DNA of 64,000 bases from CAWDXG01 sp963822115 (GCA_963822115.1 CAWGGM010000020.1:992001-1056000), one strand, 5' to 3'; positions 24,866 through 33,960 are shown, numbered from the stretch's first letter. Translations and numbers: made by a program. Notes: generated by a model from the sequence alone, not told the origin.

Positions 24866-26052
24866 GGCGTCTTCTCCAGGGTGCGGAGCAGCGCCGTCTT
24901 CGAGATGACGCCCAGGTAGCGCTGCTTGTCGTCGACGACGGGCACCGGGTGCGGACTGTCGGCGACCCGGCTGATCACCTCGTCGAAGGAAGCGTCGGCG
25001 TCCACCGGGGCAACGTCGAGGAAGGCCTGGTCCAGCTTCGGGGCTTGTTCCTTCGTCTGCGCCATCAGCGAGGTAACGCTGACCACACCGCGGAAGCGCC
25101 CGTCCTTGTCCCTCACGAAGCCGTACTCGCGGTCGTAGTCGCGCAGTTGCTGCAGCGCGGTGCGCACGCCGCCCGCGGCGTGCTGGATCACCGTGACCTG
25201 ATCGCGCCGGGCGATGTCCTTTGCCTTGTAGATGTTGGCGACATCCACGCCGCGGAAGAACGATCGCACGTAGTCGTCGGCGGGGTCGTTGAGGATCTCC
25301 TCGGCGGTGCCGATCTGCAGCACGCGGCCGCCTTCCATGATCGCGATGCGATCGCCGATACGCATGGCCTCGTCCAGATCGTGCGATATGAACACCACCG
25401 TGCGGCGCTGCTCGGCCTGCAGCTTCAAGAGCTCGTCCTGCATCTCGGTACGGATCAGCGGATCGAGCGCGGAGAACGCCTCGTCCATCAAGAGCACTGC
25501 CGGATCGGTTGCCAGCGCGCGCGCCAGGCCCACCCGCTGCTGCATGCCACCCGAGAGCTCCGCTGGATAGCTGTCGGCGTACGTCGCGAGCCCGACCTGA
25601 TCGAGCGCTGAAAGCGCGCGCTTGTCGCGCTCCTCGGGGTCCATCCCCGAGACTTCCAGGCCGAACGCGGCATTTTCGCGGACGCTGAGGTGCGGCAACA
25701 GCGCGAATGACTGGAACACCATTGCCATCTTGCGCCGGCGCACCTCGATCAGCTCGTCGCGGCCCATCTTCGTGACGTCGCGCCCTTCGATCAGCACCTT
25801 GCCGGAGGTGGGCTCGATGAGTCGGTTCAACAGCCGGAGCAACGTCGACTTGCCGGAACCGGAGAGCCCCATGATGACGAAGATCTCGCCTTCATTGATC
25901 TCGAAGCTGGCGTCCTGGACGCCGATCGTCATGCCGGTCTTTTCGAAGATCTCCGCCTTGGAAAGACCCTTTTCAAGCAGCTGGAGCGCGTGCTTCGGTC
26001 TGGGACCGAAGACCTTGTACAGATTCTCGACGACGATGAGCGGGTCGGACAT
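24862..26052 (-). CDS. proV: Glycine betaine ABC transporter ATPase with CBS domains
   Basis: A 396-residue ATPase starting MSDPLIVVENLYKVFG at ATG 26052. Walker A GLSGSGKST, signature LSGGMQQRVGLARAL, Walker B VLLMDEAFSALDP and the H-loop ISHDLDEA are present in order. The N-terminal insert (ALQLLEKGLSKAEIFEKTG) before the ATPase fold and two C-terminal CBS domains (about 280-395), which sense ionic strength or nucleotides, are typical of ProV/OpuAA. First gene of the proVWX operon. The 150-base gap to the divergent beta-barrel gene should hold both promoters. Confidence 0.95.
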   Translation of the reverse strand: MSDPLIVVENLYKVFGPRPKHALQLLEKGLSKAEIFEKTGMTIGVQDASFEINEGEIFVIMGLSGSGKSTLLRLLNRLIEPTSGKVLIEGRDVTKMGRDELIEVRRRKMAMVFQSFALLPHLSVRENAAFGLEVSGMDPEERDKRALSALDQVGLATYADSYPAELSGGMQQRVGLARALATDPAVLLMDEAFSALDPLIRTEMQDELLKLQAEQRRTVVFISHDLDEAMRIGDRIAIMEGGRVLQIGTAEEILNDPADDYVRSFFRGVDVANIYKAKDIARRDQVTVIQHAAGGVRTALQQLRDYDREYGFVRDKDGRFRGVVSVTSLMAQTKEQAPKLDQAFLDVAPVDADASFDEVISRVADSPHPVPVVDDKQRYLGVISKTALLRTLEKTP

Positions 26053-26202
26053 GCGTTGGAATCGACAGGAAACTGCATGGGGCTGCAGGTTGCGCGCGGC
26101 GTCCCCCAACGGCCTCGCTTGCCGGTACTACATAACACGCTGATACGCGCGTTGCAGCCCCCGGTCGTTGACATCCGCCGAAGCGCTACCAATCATTCCT
26201 GC

Positions 26203-27441
26203 ATGAGCCCTCGAGCCTTGCTCGTGTCCGGCTCGTTGGTCGTTCTGGGCCCACTGGGCGTTGCCGCGCCGGCACGCGCGTCGGTGTCCGGCAGCGAGGC
26301 TACGAAGACGCCCAAGAAGGCCGACGCTGCGCACGCAAGCGAGAAGAAGCCCACGGTCCGCGTCGGCGGTGCGCTGCGCGGGAATATCTACGTCAAGACC
26401 GGCAAGGCCGCGGCGCGCGGCCGGCAGCGCGGTGGCGACTTCGCGTTCGACACCTTCCGCCTCAACGTCGACGCGGGCTACCGGAGCCTGTTCATGTCCG
26501 CGGAGTACCGCTTCTACGCGGGCTATTCCATGCTGCATCACGGCTACATCGGTTACCGGTTCAGCCCGCACGTCGACGTCGACATCGGCATGAGCCAGGT
26601 GCCCTTCGGACTGTTGCCCTTTGCCTCCCACAACTGGTTCTTCGATCTGCCGTACTACCTCGGTATGGAAGACAACTACGACCTGGGCGTGCGGAGCCAC
26701 ATCGAGCTCGGTGCAGTCGACGTAAGGCTCGCTTTCTACAAGAACGACGCGGGCAACTTCACAGGTTCGTCGATCGACAGCGCGCGCTACTCGTACGACG
26801 TCGTCCGGACGAGTCGCGACGAACTCGGCCCAGCGGGCGCGCATGCGCCGCTTTCGAATCATGAGGTCAACCAGGGCAATCTGCGCGTTGCCTATCGCCT
26901 CGATCATCCGCTTGGTCATACGGACATCGGGGCTTCGCTCGAGTACGGCGGGCTGGACAACACCGACACGAAGAAGATGGGCTACCACTGGGCGGTTGCG
27001 GGTCATGTCGACGCGCACGTCGGCCGTTTCGATCTGCAGGTGGAGGGCATACGGTACCGCTATGCTGCGGTCGTTCCGCCAGGTCAGAGCACGGCGTTCG
27101 TCGTGATGGGCGCGTACGATGCTCCCTACGAGGTCGCTGCGTCCGGCAACCTGGTGGTGCTCAATGTCGCCTACCGCATCCCGGTCCAATGGGGCCCCGT
27201 CCAGGCGGTGACGGTCTACAATGACTACAGCGCGCTGGTGAAGATGCAAGACAGCTGGAGCAACAGCTACCAGAACGTCGACGGGGCGCTGTTCGATGCG
27301 GGACCGGTCATGGTCTACCTCGACGCTGCGCTCGGCAGGAACCATCCGTGGCTCGGGGCGTCGTACGTGACCGCATTGGCCGCCGGTGCCGCGCGGCGCT
27401 GGGAGGCCCGCTTCAACGCCAACGTGGGCTACTACTTCTGA
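26203..27441 (+). CDS. Predicted outer-membrane beta-barrel protein
   Basis: A 412-residue exported protein. Signal peptide about residues 1-26 (ending APARA), a Lys/Ala linker to about 55, then alternating hydrophobic/polar strands characteristic of a barrel: FDTFRLNVDAGYR, SAEYRFYAGYS, YIGYRFSPHVDVDIGMSQ, and a final strand RFNANVGYYF ending in phenylalanine, the BAM recognition signal. Resembles phosphate-selective or general porins (OprP/O type) by pattern, but that is not certain. It diverges from the betaine transporter operon, so a link to solute uptake is possible but only positional. Confidence 0.8.
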   Translation: MSPRALLVSGSLVVLGPLGVAAPARASVSGSEATKTPKKADAAHASEKKPTVRVGGALRGNIYVKTGKAAARGRQRGGDFAFDTFRLNVDAGYRSLFMSAEYRFYAGYSMLHHGYIGYRFSPHVDVDIGMSQVPFGLLPFASHNWFFDLPYYLGMEDNYDLGVRSHIELGAVDVRLAFYKNDAGNFTGSSIDSARYSYDVVRTSRDELGPAGAHAPLSNHEVNQGNLRVAYRLDHPLGHTDIGASLEYGGLDNTDTKKMGYHWAVAGHVDAHVGRFDLQVEGIRYRYAAVVPPGQSTAFVVMGAYDAPYEVAASGNLVVLNVAYRIPVQWGPVQAVTVYNDYSALVKMQDSWSNSYQNVDGALFDAGPVMVYLDAALGRNHPWLGASYVTALAAGAARRWEARFNANVGYYF

Positions 27442-27447
27442 GAACCG

Positions 27448-28320
27448 CTACATCAGCGCGTACACGAGATTGAACGACGTGAGCAGATCCGTCTTCTTCA
27501 CGTCCGGCAGCGGTGCGTTGTCGTAGCGCAGGGTGAACGTCACTGCGCTCGAGAAATTGCCCGCGATGTTCGAGGTCAGGGCGGCGTCCCAGTCCATCCG
27601 CCATTGTTGCGTCTTCTGGACGCTCTGGATGTACTCGATGCCCGTCGAGAAGCTCACGCGCTCGTTGACCTTGTTGTCCCAGCCCGCGAAGGCGCGGAGG
27701 CTGTGTCGCGTCGCGGTCTTCGACAGGGTCGTACCGACCAGGGCCTCGTCGCGGCGGATGTCGTACTGCAGGTCGTAGCCGCCTTCGACCCAGAGCTGGT
27801 CCTTCTTCTCCTCGATGAAGTAGTACGCCACGCCAGGGTCGAGGTTCAGCCTGAGGTCGAGTTGCTGGAAGCGGTCGCGCCGCGCGTTGACGGCCAGGAA
27901 GGCGGACCAGTGCTTCGCGAAGAAGTAGTCGTAGCGCAGGCGCCCCTGGAGGTTCTCGACCGTCGTCTGCATGCCCTGGTCGACCTTGTCGGGCGCGGCG
28001 GCGCGCGCGAAGTTGGCGGCGGCTGCGGCGCTGAACTGATGGGCCTGGCGCCTGAGGCGCATCTTGCCCGAAGCGGTCAACGCCATCTGCTGCGAGTTGC
28101 CCGCCGAAATGAGCCCGCCCGCCGAGACGCTGGCCTCACTCGCGTTCTTGGCTTTCTTCTTCTTGGCAGCTTGCTGGAAGCCCTCCTCGGCCACGTCGGT
28201 CGAGCCGCTGCTGGCTGGTGTGACCTCGTTGAGCTCTTTAGGTAGCCCATCCGCTCGCGCCGAAGTCGACAACAGGGCCAACCCCAGACCTCCCAGTACG
28301 GCTATGCGGACACTGCGCAT
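27448..28320 (-). CDS. DUF481 / YdiY-type outer-membrane protein
   Basis: A 290-residue exported protein with signal peptide (about 1-23, ending SARA), a basic AAKKKKAKN segment, and a C-terminal domain of about 220 residues with the DUF481 pattern: GGLISAGNSQQMALTASGKM, RLRYDYFFAKHWSAFLAVN, DLRLNLDPGVAYYF and GGYDLQYDIRRDE. Members are barrel-forming outer-membrane proteins such as salt-induced YdiY. The start at 28320 is supported by a near-perfect GGAGG nine bases upstream. It converges with the preceding barrel gene with only 6 bases between stops. Confidence 0.85.
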   Translation of the reverse strand: MRSVRIAVLGGLGLALLSTSARADGLPKELNEVTPASSGSTDVAEEGFQQAAKKKKAKNASEASVSAGGLISAGNSQQMALTASGKMRLRRQAHQFSAAAAANFARAAAPDKVDQGMQTTVENLQGRLRYDYFFAKHWSAFLAVNARRDRFQQLDLRLNLDPGVAYYFIEEKKDQLWVEGGYDLQYDIRRDEALVGTTLSKTATRHSLRAFAGWDNKVNERVSFSTGIEYIQSVQKTQQWRMDWDAALTSNIAGNFSSAVTFTLRYDNAPLPDVKKTDLLTSFNLVYALM

Positions 28321-28401
28321 CGTCAAGCCTCCTTCCCCACGGTTCGGCGAAATGTGGGTCGTCTGCCCCGCGGCGTAAACCCCAATGCTACAATCGTCGC
28401 C

Positions 28402-29187
28402 ATGCGCGGCTGGTTGATCGTTGCCGGAGTGGCTGCTCTCTCGGTTGCTGTGGCCTGCGGTTCGAGCGCCGGTGGCGTTGCCAGCAACGATCACAAGCTC
28501 GACGCGGGCGGTGGGGTCGGCGGCGGCTCGGGCGGCTCGACAATGGGCGATGCTTCGGCCGGCAGCGGCGGCGTGTCGGCCGGCGGCAGCGCGGGAGCCG
28601 GGGGAAGCGGCGGCAGCGTCCCGCAGGACCTGTGCAACGATCCGGTCGGCAATCTGCTTCTGCACGGCACGTTCGAAGAGGGCATGCAGCCCGACGCGAA
28701 CACGAACGTCGACGTGCCCGCGAACTGGGAAATCCGCAATCCGGCCGAGCCCGGCACGTGTGCCGGCTCCGGGACGCCGGCGCAGCACATCTTCCTGAGC
28801 GCGCCGCCCACCGGCTGCACGGGCCACGCGCTGGCCATCGATGCGCGCGGGCAGTGGGACTGCATCGCCATCCAGCGCGTCAGCGACTACAACAGCATCG
28901 TGCCCGGCGCGACCTATCGCATCAGCGCCGTGGTGCGCGCGCAGGGCAACGCCATCAATCCGGCTGCCTACTTCGTGCTGGGCGCGCAGTGGCTGGACTC
29001 GCAGGATCAGTTCAAGGACGACCTGAAGAACCCCAAGCCGGCGACCGCCGCCGACAACGACTACGACTGGAAGGTGCTGAGCTACGACGTGGTGGCGCCG
29101 ACGTACGCGAGGCGCATCCTGGTCTGGCTGAGCGCGCACTATCCGGGCCGCGTCGACTACGACAACGTCTCGGTGGTGAAGCTCTAG
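28402..29187 (+). CDS. Predicted lipoprotein with jelly-roll (CBM-like) domain
   Basis: A 261-residue lipoprotein: signal ending AVAC, a Gly/Ser linker of about 60 residues, then a domain beginning NLLLHGTFEEG and continuing VPANWEI, HALAIDARGQW, YRISAVVRAQG, YDVVAPTYARRILVWLS and DYDNVSVVKL. This order is that of CBM4/9-like carbohydrate-binding jelly rolls that open with an N-xx-F-E-x-G strand. Surface polysaccharide binding is a reasonable but unproven role. ATG 28402 is chosen because the upstream codons do not form a signal. Confidence 0.78.
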   Translation: MRGWLIVAGVAALSVAVACGSSAGGVASNDHKLDAGGGVGGGSGGSTMGDASAGSGGVSAGGSAGAGGSGGSVPQDLCNDPVGNLLLHGTFEEGMQPDANTNVDVPANWEIRNPAEPGTCAGSGTPAQHIFLSAPPTGCTGHALAIDARGQWDCIAIQRVSDYNSIVPGATYRISAVVRAQGNAINPAAYFVLGAQWLDSQDQFKDDLKNPKPATAADNDYDWKVLSYDVVAPTYARRILVWLSAHYPGRVDYDNVSVVKL

Positions 29188-29262
29188 CAGGGGCCGGCGA
29201 TAGCGGCGTCCGGCCGCAGATTTGTCCGGCGTCCAGCGCCGGGGCGCCGTATACCCGCCGTC

Positions 29263-30090
29263 ATGACCGGACGCGTACTGATCGTCGCCGGCTCCGACTC
29301 GGGGGGCGGCGCCGGCATCCAGGCCGACATCAAGACGGTGACGATGCTCGGCGGCTACGCCGCAACCGCCGTCACCGCGCTCACGGCGCAGAACACCCTG
29401 GGCGTGTTCGGCGTGGTCCCGATGGAGCCGGCGTTCGTCGAACAGCAGATGGAGCTGGTGCTGACGGACATCGGCGCCGACGCGATCAAGACCGGCATGC
29501 TCGGGTCGGCCGAGGTCATCGACGTTGTGGTCCGGACCGTCGAGCGCCTTGCCACGGGGGTGCCGCTCGTGGTCGACCCGGTGATGACCGCGACGAGCGG
29601 GGCGGCTCTGCTCGATCCCGATGCAGTGGACGTACTGGCGCGCCGGCTGCTGCCTCTGGCCGCGCTCGTCACGCCCAACGTGCCCGAAGCCGAAGCGCTC
29701 ACCGGCGTCGGGATCCAGAGCGTGGACGACTTCGGCCGCGCCGCCGACCGGCTGCTCGCCCTCGGCGCTGCGGCCGTGCTGCTCAAGGGCGGGCATCTTC
29801 CCGGCGAGAGCGTCGTGGATCTGCTGCGCACGGCGGACGGGGCCGAACATCGCTTCGAGAGCCCGCGGCTTGCTACCACCAGCACGCACGGCACCGGCTG
29901 CACGCTGGCCTCCGCTGTGGCGGCGGGCATCGCCGAGGGCTGGACGCTCTCCGACGCGGTGGCGCGGGCCCACGACTACGTATTCGATGCCATCCGTTGT
30001 GCGCCGGGCTACGGCTCGGGACAGGGCCCGCTGGACCACGGCCACGTGCTCGGCGCCGCGAAAGCGGGCAGCGCCCCGCAAGGCGGCTGA
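29263..30090 (+). CDS. thiD: Hydroxymethylpyrimidine/phosphomethylpyrimidine kinase
   Basis: A 275-residue ribokinase-fold enzyme of thiamine synthesis that phosphorylates HMP and HMP-phosphate. Visible: VAGSDSGGGAGIQADIKT, AVTALTAQNTLGV, IKTGMLGS, VVDPVMTATSG, TPNVPEAEALTG, LLKGGH and the catalytic anion-hole motif STHGTGCTLASAVAA with its Asp/Cys region. Length and motif order are normal for ThiD. No other thiamine gene is nearby; the next gene downstream is unrelated. Confidence 0.96.
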   Translation: MTGRVLIVAGSDSGGGAGIQADIKTVTMLGGYAATAVTALTAQNTLGVFGVVPMEPAFVEQQMELVLTDIGADAIKTGMLGSAEVIDVVVRTVERLATGVPLVVDPVMTATSGAALLDPDAVDVLARRLLPLAALVTPNVPEAEALTGVGIQSVDDFGRAADRLLALGAAAVLLKGGHLPGESVVDLLRTADGAEHRFESPRLATTSTHGTGCTLASAVAAGIAEGWTLSDAVARAHDYVFDAIRCAPGYGSGQGPLDHGHVLGAAKAGSAPQGG

Positions 30091-30133
30091 CCGCGCTTGG
30101 CAGTTTGCGTTTCGCGGGGCACACTGCCGCGCC

Positions 30134-31072
30134 ATGCGTTTCCTGCCTGCATCCGTCGCGCTCCTCGGGGCCCTGTGTCTCGTCGGCGCCTGCCACAACA
30201 AGACCGACTCGTCCTCCCGTGGGGAGAGCCCGGCCGGAGACCAGACCCAGTCGACGAGCACGAAATCGAACACGATTCCGGCGGCCACCGACGTGCCGAC
30301 TGCGAACAAGCCGATCCCCGCGCCCGACGACGTGGCCAAGCCTCCCAAGGATGCGAAGAAGACCGCGTCGGGCCTGGTCACCCAGGTGCTGAGGAAGGGG
30401 AGCGGTACCGTGCACCCCGCGCCGTGGGACAAGGTGCGCGTGAACTACACGGGCTGGACTACCGACGGGCACATGTTCGACAGCTCGGTGGCGCGCGGAC
30501 GGCCCGCGACCTTCGGCGTCGGCCAGGTCATCAAGGGCTGGACCGAAGGGCTGCAGCTGATGGTCGAGGGCGAGAAGCGTCGCATGTGGATCCCGGCCGA
30601 CCTGGCGTACGGCGCGCATCCGCGCCCCGGCGCGCCGAAGGGCGAGCTCGTGTTCGACGTCGACCTGCTCGACATCATCCACATGCCCAAGCCGCCCGAG
30701 CCGCCCAAGGTGCCGAAGGACGTGAAGGCGCCTCCCGTGAACGCGAAGAAGACGAAGTCGGGGCTCGCCTATCGCGTGCTGGAAAAGGGCAAGGGCAAGA
30801 AGCATCCGACCGCCGACAGCCGGGTCACGGTCGACTACACGGGCTGGACCACCGACGGAAAGATGTTCGACAGCTCGGTCGTGCGCGGACAGCCGGCGAC
30901 GTTCAGTCTCGGCCAGGTGATCAAGGGCTGGACCGAAGGCGTGCAGCTGATGGTCGAGGGCGAGAAGGCCCGCTTCTGGATCCCCGCCGACCTGGCCTAC
31001 GGCAAGCACCCGCGTCCGGGCGCACCGCAGGGCATGCTCGTCTTCGACATCAAGCTCATCAAGATCCAGTAA
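30134..31072 (+). CDS. Lipoprotein with two FKBP-type prolyl isomerase domains
   Basis: A 312-residue lipoprotein (lipobox LVGAC, Cys 20) with a Ser/Thr/Pro linker and two tandem FKBP domains at about residues 78-181 and 208-311. Each has VxVxYTGWTTDG-xMFDSS, FxxGQVIKGWTEG-QLMVEGEK and WIPADLAYG-HPRPGAP. The two are close copies, so internal duplication is recent within this gene. It would assist folding of periplasmic or outer-membrane proteins. Downstream gene starts 38 bases later and may be co-transcribed. Confidence 0.93.
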   Translation: MRFLPASVALLGALCLVGACHNKTDSSSRGESPAGDQTQSTSTKSNTIPAATDVPTANKPIPAPDDVAKPPKDAKKTASGLVTQVLRKGSGTVHPAPWDKVRVNYTGWTTDGHMFDSSVARGRPATFGVGQVIKGWTEGLQLMVEGEKRRMWIPADLAYGAHPRPGAPKGELVFDVDLLDIIHMPKPPEPPKVPKDVKAPPVNAKKTKSGLAYRVLEKGKGKKHPTADSRVTVDYTGWTTDGKMFDSSVVRGQPATFSLGQVIKGWTEGVQLMVEGEKARFWIPADLAYGKHPRPGAPQGMLVFDIKLIKIQ

Positions 31073-31110
31073 CAACCTGCCGCACGCCGCATAGCGAGGA
31101 GGCCGTCAGA

Positions 31111-32655
31111 GTGCAGACACTCGAGAACTACGTCGAAGGCAAGTGGGTCGCAGGCAAGGAGCCGCACGCCGAGCTCGTCAATCCTGCCACTGAAGAGGTA
31201 CTGGCCCGCACTTCCACGAACGGCGTCGACATGAAGCGCGCGCTGGACTACGCGCGCGCCGAGGGCGGTCCCGCCTTGCGTGCGATGACCTTCGCCGAAC
31301 GCGGTGCGCTGCTCGAGCAGATGAGCAAGGCCATCTACGCCCAGCGCGAGGAGCTCATCGCCGTGGCCGTGGCCAACGGCGGCAACACGCGCAGCGATGC
31401 CAAGTTCGACATCGACGGCGCGACGGGCACGCTGATGGCCTACGCCCAGCTCGGAAACGAGCTCGGCGATCGCACGCTGCTCGTCGACGGCGAGCCCTTC
31501 GACATCGCCGGCTCGCGCCTGCAGGGTTGGCACGTGCTGTCGCCCCGGCACGGCGTTGCGGTGCACATCGGCGCCTACAACTTCCCCGCCTGGGGCTGGG
31601 CCGAGAAAGCGGCGACCGCGCTCCTGGCCGGCATGCCGGTGCTCACCAAGCCCGCCACGGCCACCTCGCTGCTTTCCTGGCACACCGTCAAGCTCGTGGT
31701 GGAGGCGAACATCCTCCCGCCCGGAGCGCTCGGCCTGCTTTGCGGTTCGGCGGGCGATCTGCTCGACCACCTCGAGTGGCAGGACGTGATCGCGTTCACC
31801 GGCAGCAGCGACACGGGACGCAGCATCCGTGGGCGTGAGCGGCTGCTCGACCGGGGCGTGCGTGTCAACGTCGAGGCCGACAGCCTGAACGCAGCGCTGC
31901 TCTTGCCCGATGCCAGCGACAGCGCCTTCGACGCGTTCATCCGCGACGTGCATCGCGACATGACGCAGAAGACCGGCCAGAAGTGCACGGCCATCCGCCG
32001 CATCATCGTCCCGGATGGCGACGTGCCGCGCGTCCGCGAAGCGCTCGGCGAGCGGCTCTCGCGCGTGCGCGTCGGCAACCCCGCGACCGACGGGGTCGAC
32101 ATGGGGCCGGTCGCCACGGCGGCGCAGCGGACGAGCGTGCACGAGGGCGTTCGCAAGTTGCTCGAACAGGCCAAGGTGGCCTGGGGCGATCCCGACAAGG
32201 TCGAGCCCGTCGGCGCACCGGAGGGCAAGGGCTTCTTCGTGCCGCCGCTCCTGCTGGAGGCCGACGACGCGCTCGCGGCGACCAGCGTCAACAGCCATGA
32301 GGTGTTCGGTCCCGTAGCCACGCTGTTGCCGTACAACGGCAGCGCCGCCGCTGCGGCCGCCGTGGTGCGCGCGGGCGAGGGCGGGCTGGTGTGTTCCGTC
32401 TACGGTGACGATCGGCGCTTGCTCGGCGAGCTCATCGCGCTGCTCGCGCCGTGGCACGGCCGCCTGGTGGTGGTCGACGGCAAGGTCGCCGACAAGTCCA
32501 TCGCGCCGGGCACCGTGCTGCCCAATCTGGTGCACGGCGGTCCGGGGCGCGCGGGCGGTGGCGAGGAGCTCGGCGGTCTGCGCGGCATGGCGCTCTACCA
32601 GCAGCGCACCGCCGTCCAGGGCAACGGTCCGCTCATCGGACGGCTGATCGGCTGA
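31111..32655 (+). CDS. Aldehyde dehydrogenase, BoxD/PaaZ-like
   Basis: A 514-residue aldehyde dehydrogenase of the PaaN/PaaZ-ALDH branch, most like 3,4-dehydroadipyl-CoA semialdehyde dehydrogenase (BoxD) of the aerobic benzoyl-CoA epoxidation pathway. Catalytic Glu is about residue 255 (NVEADSLN) and catalytic Cys about residue 292 (GQKCTAIRR). There is no C-terminal hydratase (MaoC) domain, so it is not full PaaZ. Start is GTG 31111 with GAGGAGG 8 bases upstream. No other box or paa gene is in the window. Substrate is inferred from family resemblance only. Confidence 0.85.
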   Translation: MQTLENYVEGKWVAGKEPHAELVNPATEEVLARTSTNGVDMKRALDYARAEGGPALRAMTFAERGALLEQMSKAIYAQREELIAVAVANGGNTRSDAKFDIDGATGTLMAYAQLGNELGDRTLLVDGEPFDIAGSRLQGWHVLSPRHGVAVHIGAYNFPAWGWAEKAATALLAGMPVLTKPATATSLLSWHTVKLVVEANILPPGALGLLCGSAGDLLDHLEWQDVIAFTGSSDTGRSIRGRERLLDRGVRVNVEADSLNAALLLPDASDSAFDAFIRDVHRDMTQKTGQKCTAIRRIIVPDGDVPRVREALGERLSRVRVGNPATDGVDMGPVATAAQRTSVHEGVRKLLEQAKVAWGDPDKVEPVGAPEGKGFFVPPLLLEADDALAATSVNSHEVFGPVATLLPYNGSAAAAAAVVRAGEGGLVCSVYGDDRRLLGELIALLAPWHGRLVVVDGKVADKSIAPGTVLPNLVHGGPGRAGGGEELGGLRGMALYQQRTAVQGNGPLIGRLIG

Positions 32656-32825
32656 GGGTGCCTCCCCTCGCAGGTGCTCGGCCCTCCGGGCCTGCGCGCC
32701 TGCGGTCCCCTCCAAGGCCGGACGCGACGCGCTTCGCGCGCCGCGCGCGGCCGGAGGGGACATGCGCGACAGTGTGCGGCGCTCGTACAGCGTTTCGCGG
32801 CTCTACACGAACATCGCTTCGACAT

Positions 32826-32886
32826 TCCTGCCTGCCGCATCGGCGGGGCTTCCTGGGGTGAAGCCCCGCCGATGCGGCGGGCAGGA
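32826..32886. promoter_or_regulatory. 27-bp hairpin covering the DUF559 ribosome binding site
   Basis: The arm 32826-32852 pairs with 32860-32886 over 27 bp with one mismatch and a 7-base loop (CTGGGGT). The right arm runs into the AGGAGGT at about 32883-32889 that serves the ATG at 32897, so folding of the mRNA would hide part of the ribosome binding site. It could be a translational switch or a mobile palindromic repeat. Confidence 0.75.
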
Positions 32887-32896
32887 GGTCACTGTC

Positions 32897-33268
32897 ATGC
32901 GTCGTTCGTCTCGTGTTTCCGCTCATCGTCGCGCTGAGCTCGCCGCATTCGCTTTGCGAATGCGGCATGCGCCTACGGCTTCTGAAGCGGCTTTGTGGCG
33001 GGCGCTTTCGGGGCGGCGCGTCTGCGGGGTGCAGTTCCGGCGGCAGTACGTTGTGGGCGCGCGGTGGATCGCGGATTTTGCGGCGCCGTCTGCGCAGTTG
33101 ATTGTGGAAGTGGACGGTAGCGCGCACCGCGGGCGCAAGCGGCACGATGCGCGACGGGACCGCGCGCTTGCAGCGCTGGGGTACCGGGTGCTCAGGTTGA
33201 ACGCGGAGCTGGTGCTGCGCGACCTGCCGGCCGCGGTGGCGCTGGTGCAGGCGGCGCTCGGGAGGTAG
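32897..33268 (+). CDS. DUF559 PD-(D/E)XK-like endonuclease
   Basis: A 123-residue DUF559 protein. Conserved parts: AFALRMRHAPTASEAALWRAL, RRQYVVGARWIADFAAPSAQLIVEVDG (key residues D and E...D of the restriction-fold nuclease core), HDARRDRALAALGYRVLR and a C-terminal helix. Related to Vsr-like mismatch endonucleases by fold. The ATG at 32897 follows AGGAGGT by 7 bases and matches the usual family length; the longer frame upstream crosses the hairpin. Biological role of DUF559 proteins is not established. Confidence 0.9.
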   Translation: MRRSSRVSAHRRAELAAFALRMRHAPTASEAALWRALSGRRVCGVQFRRQYVVGARWIADFAAPSAQLIVEVDGSAHRGRKRHDARRDRALAALGYRVLRLNAELVLRDLPAAVALVQAALGR

Positions 33269-33292
33269 CACGTCGCCCCACTGTTTACGGCG

Positions 33293-33310
33293 CTATGCAG
33301 AACTGCATAG
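33293..33310. repeat. Perfect 18-bp palindrome
   Basis: CTATGCAG AA CTGCATAG, perfect 8-bp arms with a 2-base centre, between the DUF559 gene and the first cassette. The word GCGCTATGCAG recurs 66 bases downstream. It could be an operator or the worn edge of another mobile unit; no gene is seen from 33269 to 33404. Confidence 0.35.
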
Positions 33311-33404
33311 TCGTGGCCCTACCAGCGAAAGTGCGGGGGAAATGTGTCAGTCGCGGGCGCTATGCAGGGCTATGGGGAAGGCGCTATCATGGACGTCGAA
33401 TATA

Positions 33405-33781
33405 GTTGGGCAGCCTCGCAGTGCATCTGCGCTGTCCATCTCTGCTGCAGCGCTGTTCTGGTTTCAGGGTTCGGATCGCGCTCGGGCGAAGTCGTCGTGA
33501 GCCTGGCGGCGTCTTGCCGGCGGGCTCTGCTCGTTGGCGTCATGCCGGGCCTTCGAGGCGGCGACCTGGGAGGTGGCGGCGGACCGAGACTGGGAGGGCG
33601 TGGCGGCTGGAAGCCGGCTCCGGCTGCCGCGTCGTGCTCGCTCTCGCGTCCGGTGATGCCTGCGTCTTCCTTCCGAGCGGAGGCGTCGCCGCCGCGCCGA
33701 GATCACCGCGTCGTTCCATCCGGAGAGGCGGTGACCTGATGCGTTGTTCCTGCCGTCCCGGATGACGCGATCGCTCTCGCT
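33405..33781 (+). other. Anonymous 377-bp cassette body, copy 1
   Basis: Runs from a GTTGGGC (33405-33411) to the R'' of the first attC. It matches 36415-36791 along its whole length without a length change (377 bases each), at roughly three quarters identity by eye. In both copies the same frame stays open for about 119 codons from the TTG inside GTTGGGC (33406-33765 here) and stops at the same place; the predicted peptide is Arg/Gly/Ser-rich with a CSGFRVRIALG-like start. Copy 1 has no in-frame ATG. It may encode a small protein or be a non-coding cassette. Confidence 0.5.
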
Positions 33782-33960
33782 GCCCAACAAGAAATTGCAG
33801 CCGACGAAGGCGGTCGTCCCGGCTGGCGGGCGTGCTTCCTTTCCACGCGGCTCGCTGCGCGACGATCTCACGAGGCTGTCGTCACCGGCCGCGCCTGGAA
33901 GGTGGTAGCATCCGGGGAAGTGATGCCGCGCCTTCGCGGCTGAATTTCGATTCGTTGGGC
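33782..33960 (+). repeat. attC-like site 1
   Basis: 179 bp. R'' GCCCAAC at 33782-33788, R' GTTGGGC at 33954-33960. The left arm AAATTGCAGCCGACGAAGGCG pairs with the complement of the right arm CGCCTTCGCGGCTGAATTT except for single unpaired G and A on one strand, which is the extrahelical-base pattern of genuine attC sites. The centre is a long variable region. Confidence 0.78.

Noticed and set aside
27448..30432. A 994-codon minus-strand frame joined to the DUF481 gene
   Set aside because: Only the last 290 codons (from ATG 28320 with GGAGG upstream) are protein-like; the rest is antisense to the jelly-roll lipoprotein and thiD genes.
33269..33411. A further attC-like site before the first cassette
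   Set aside because: There is a GTTGGGC at 33405-33411, but no matching GCCCAAC or complementary arm upstream; only an unrelated 18-bp palindrome.
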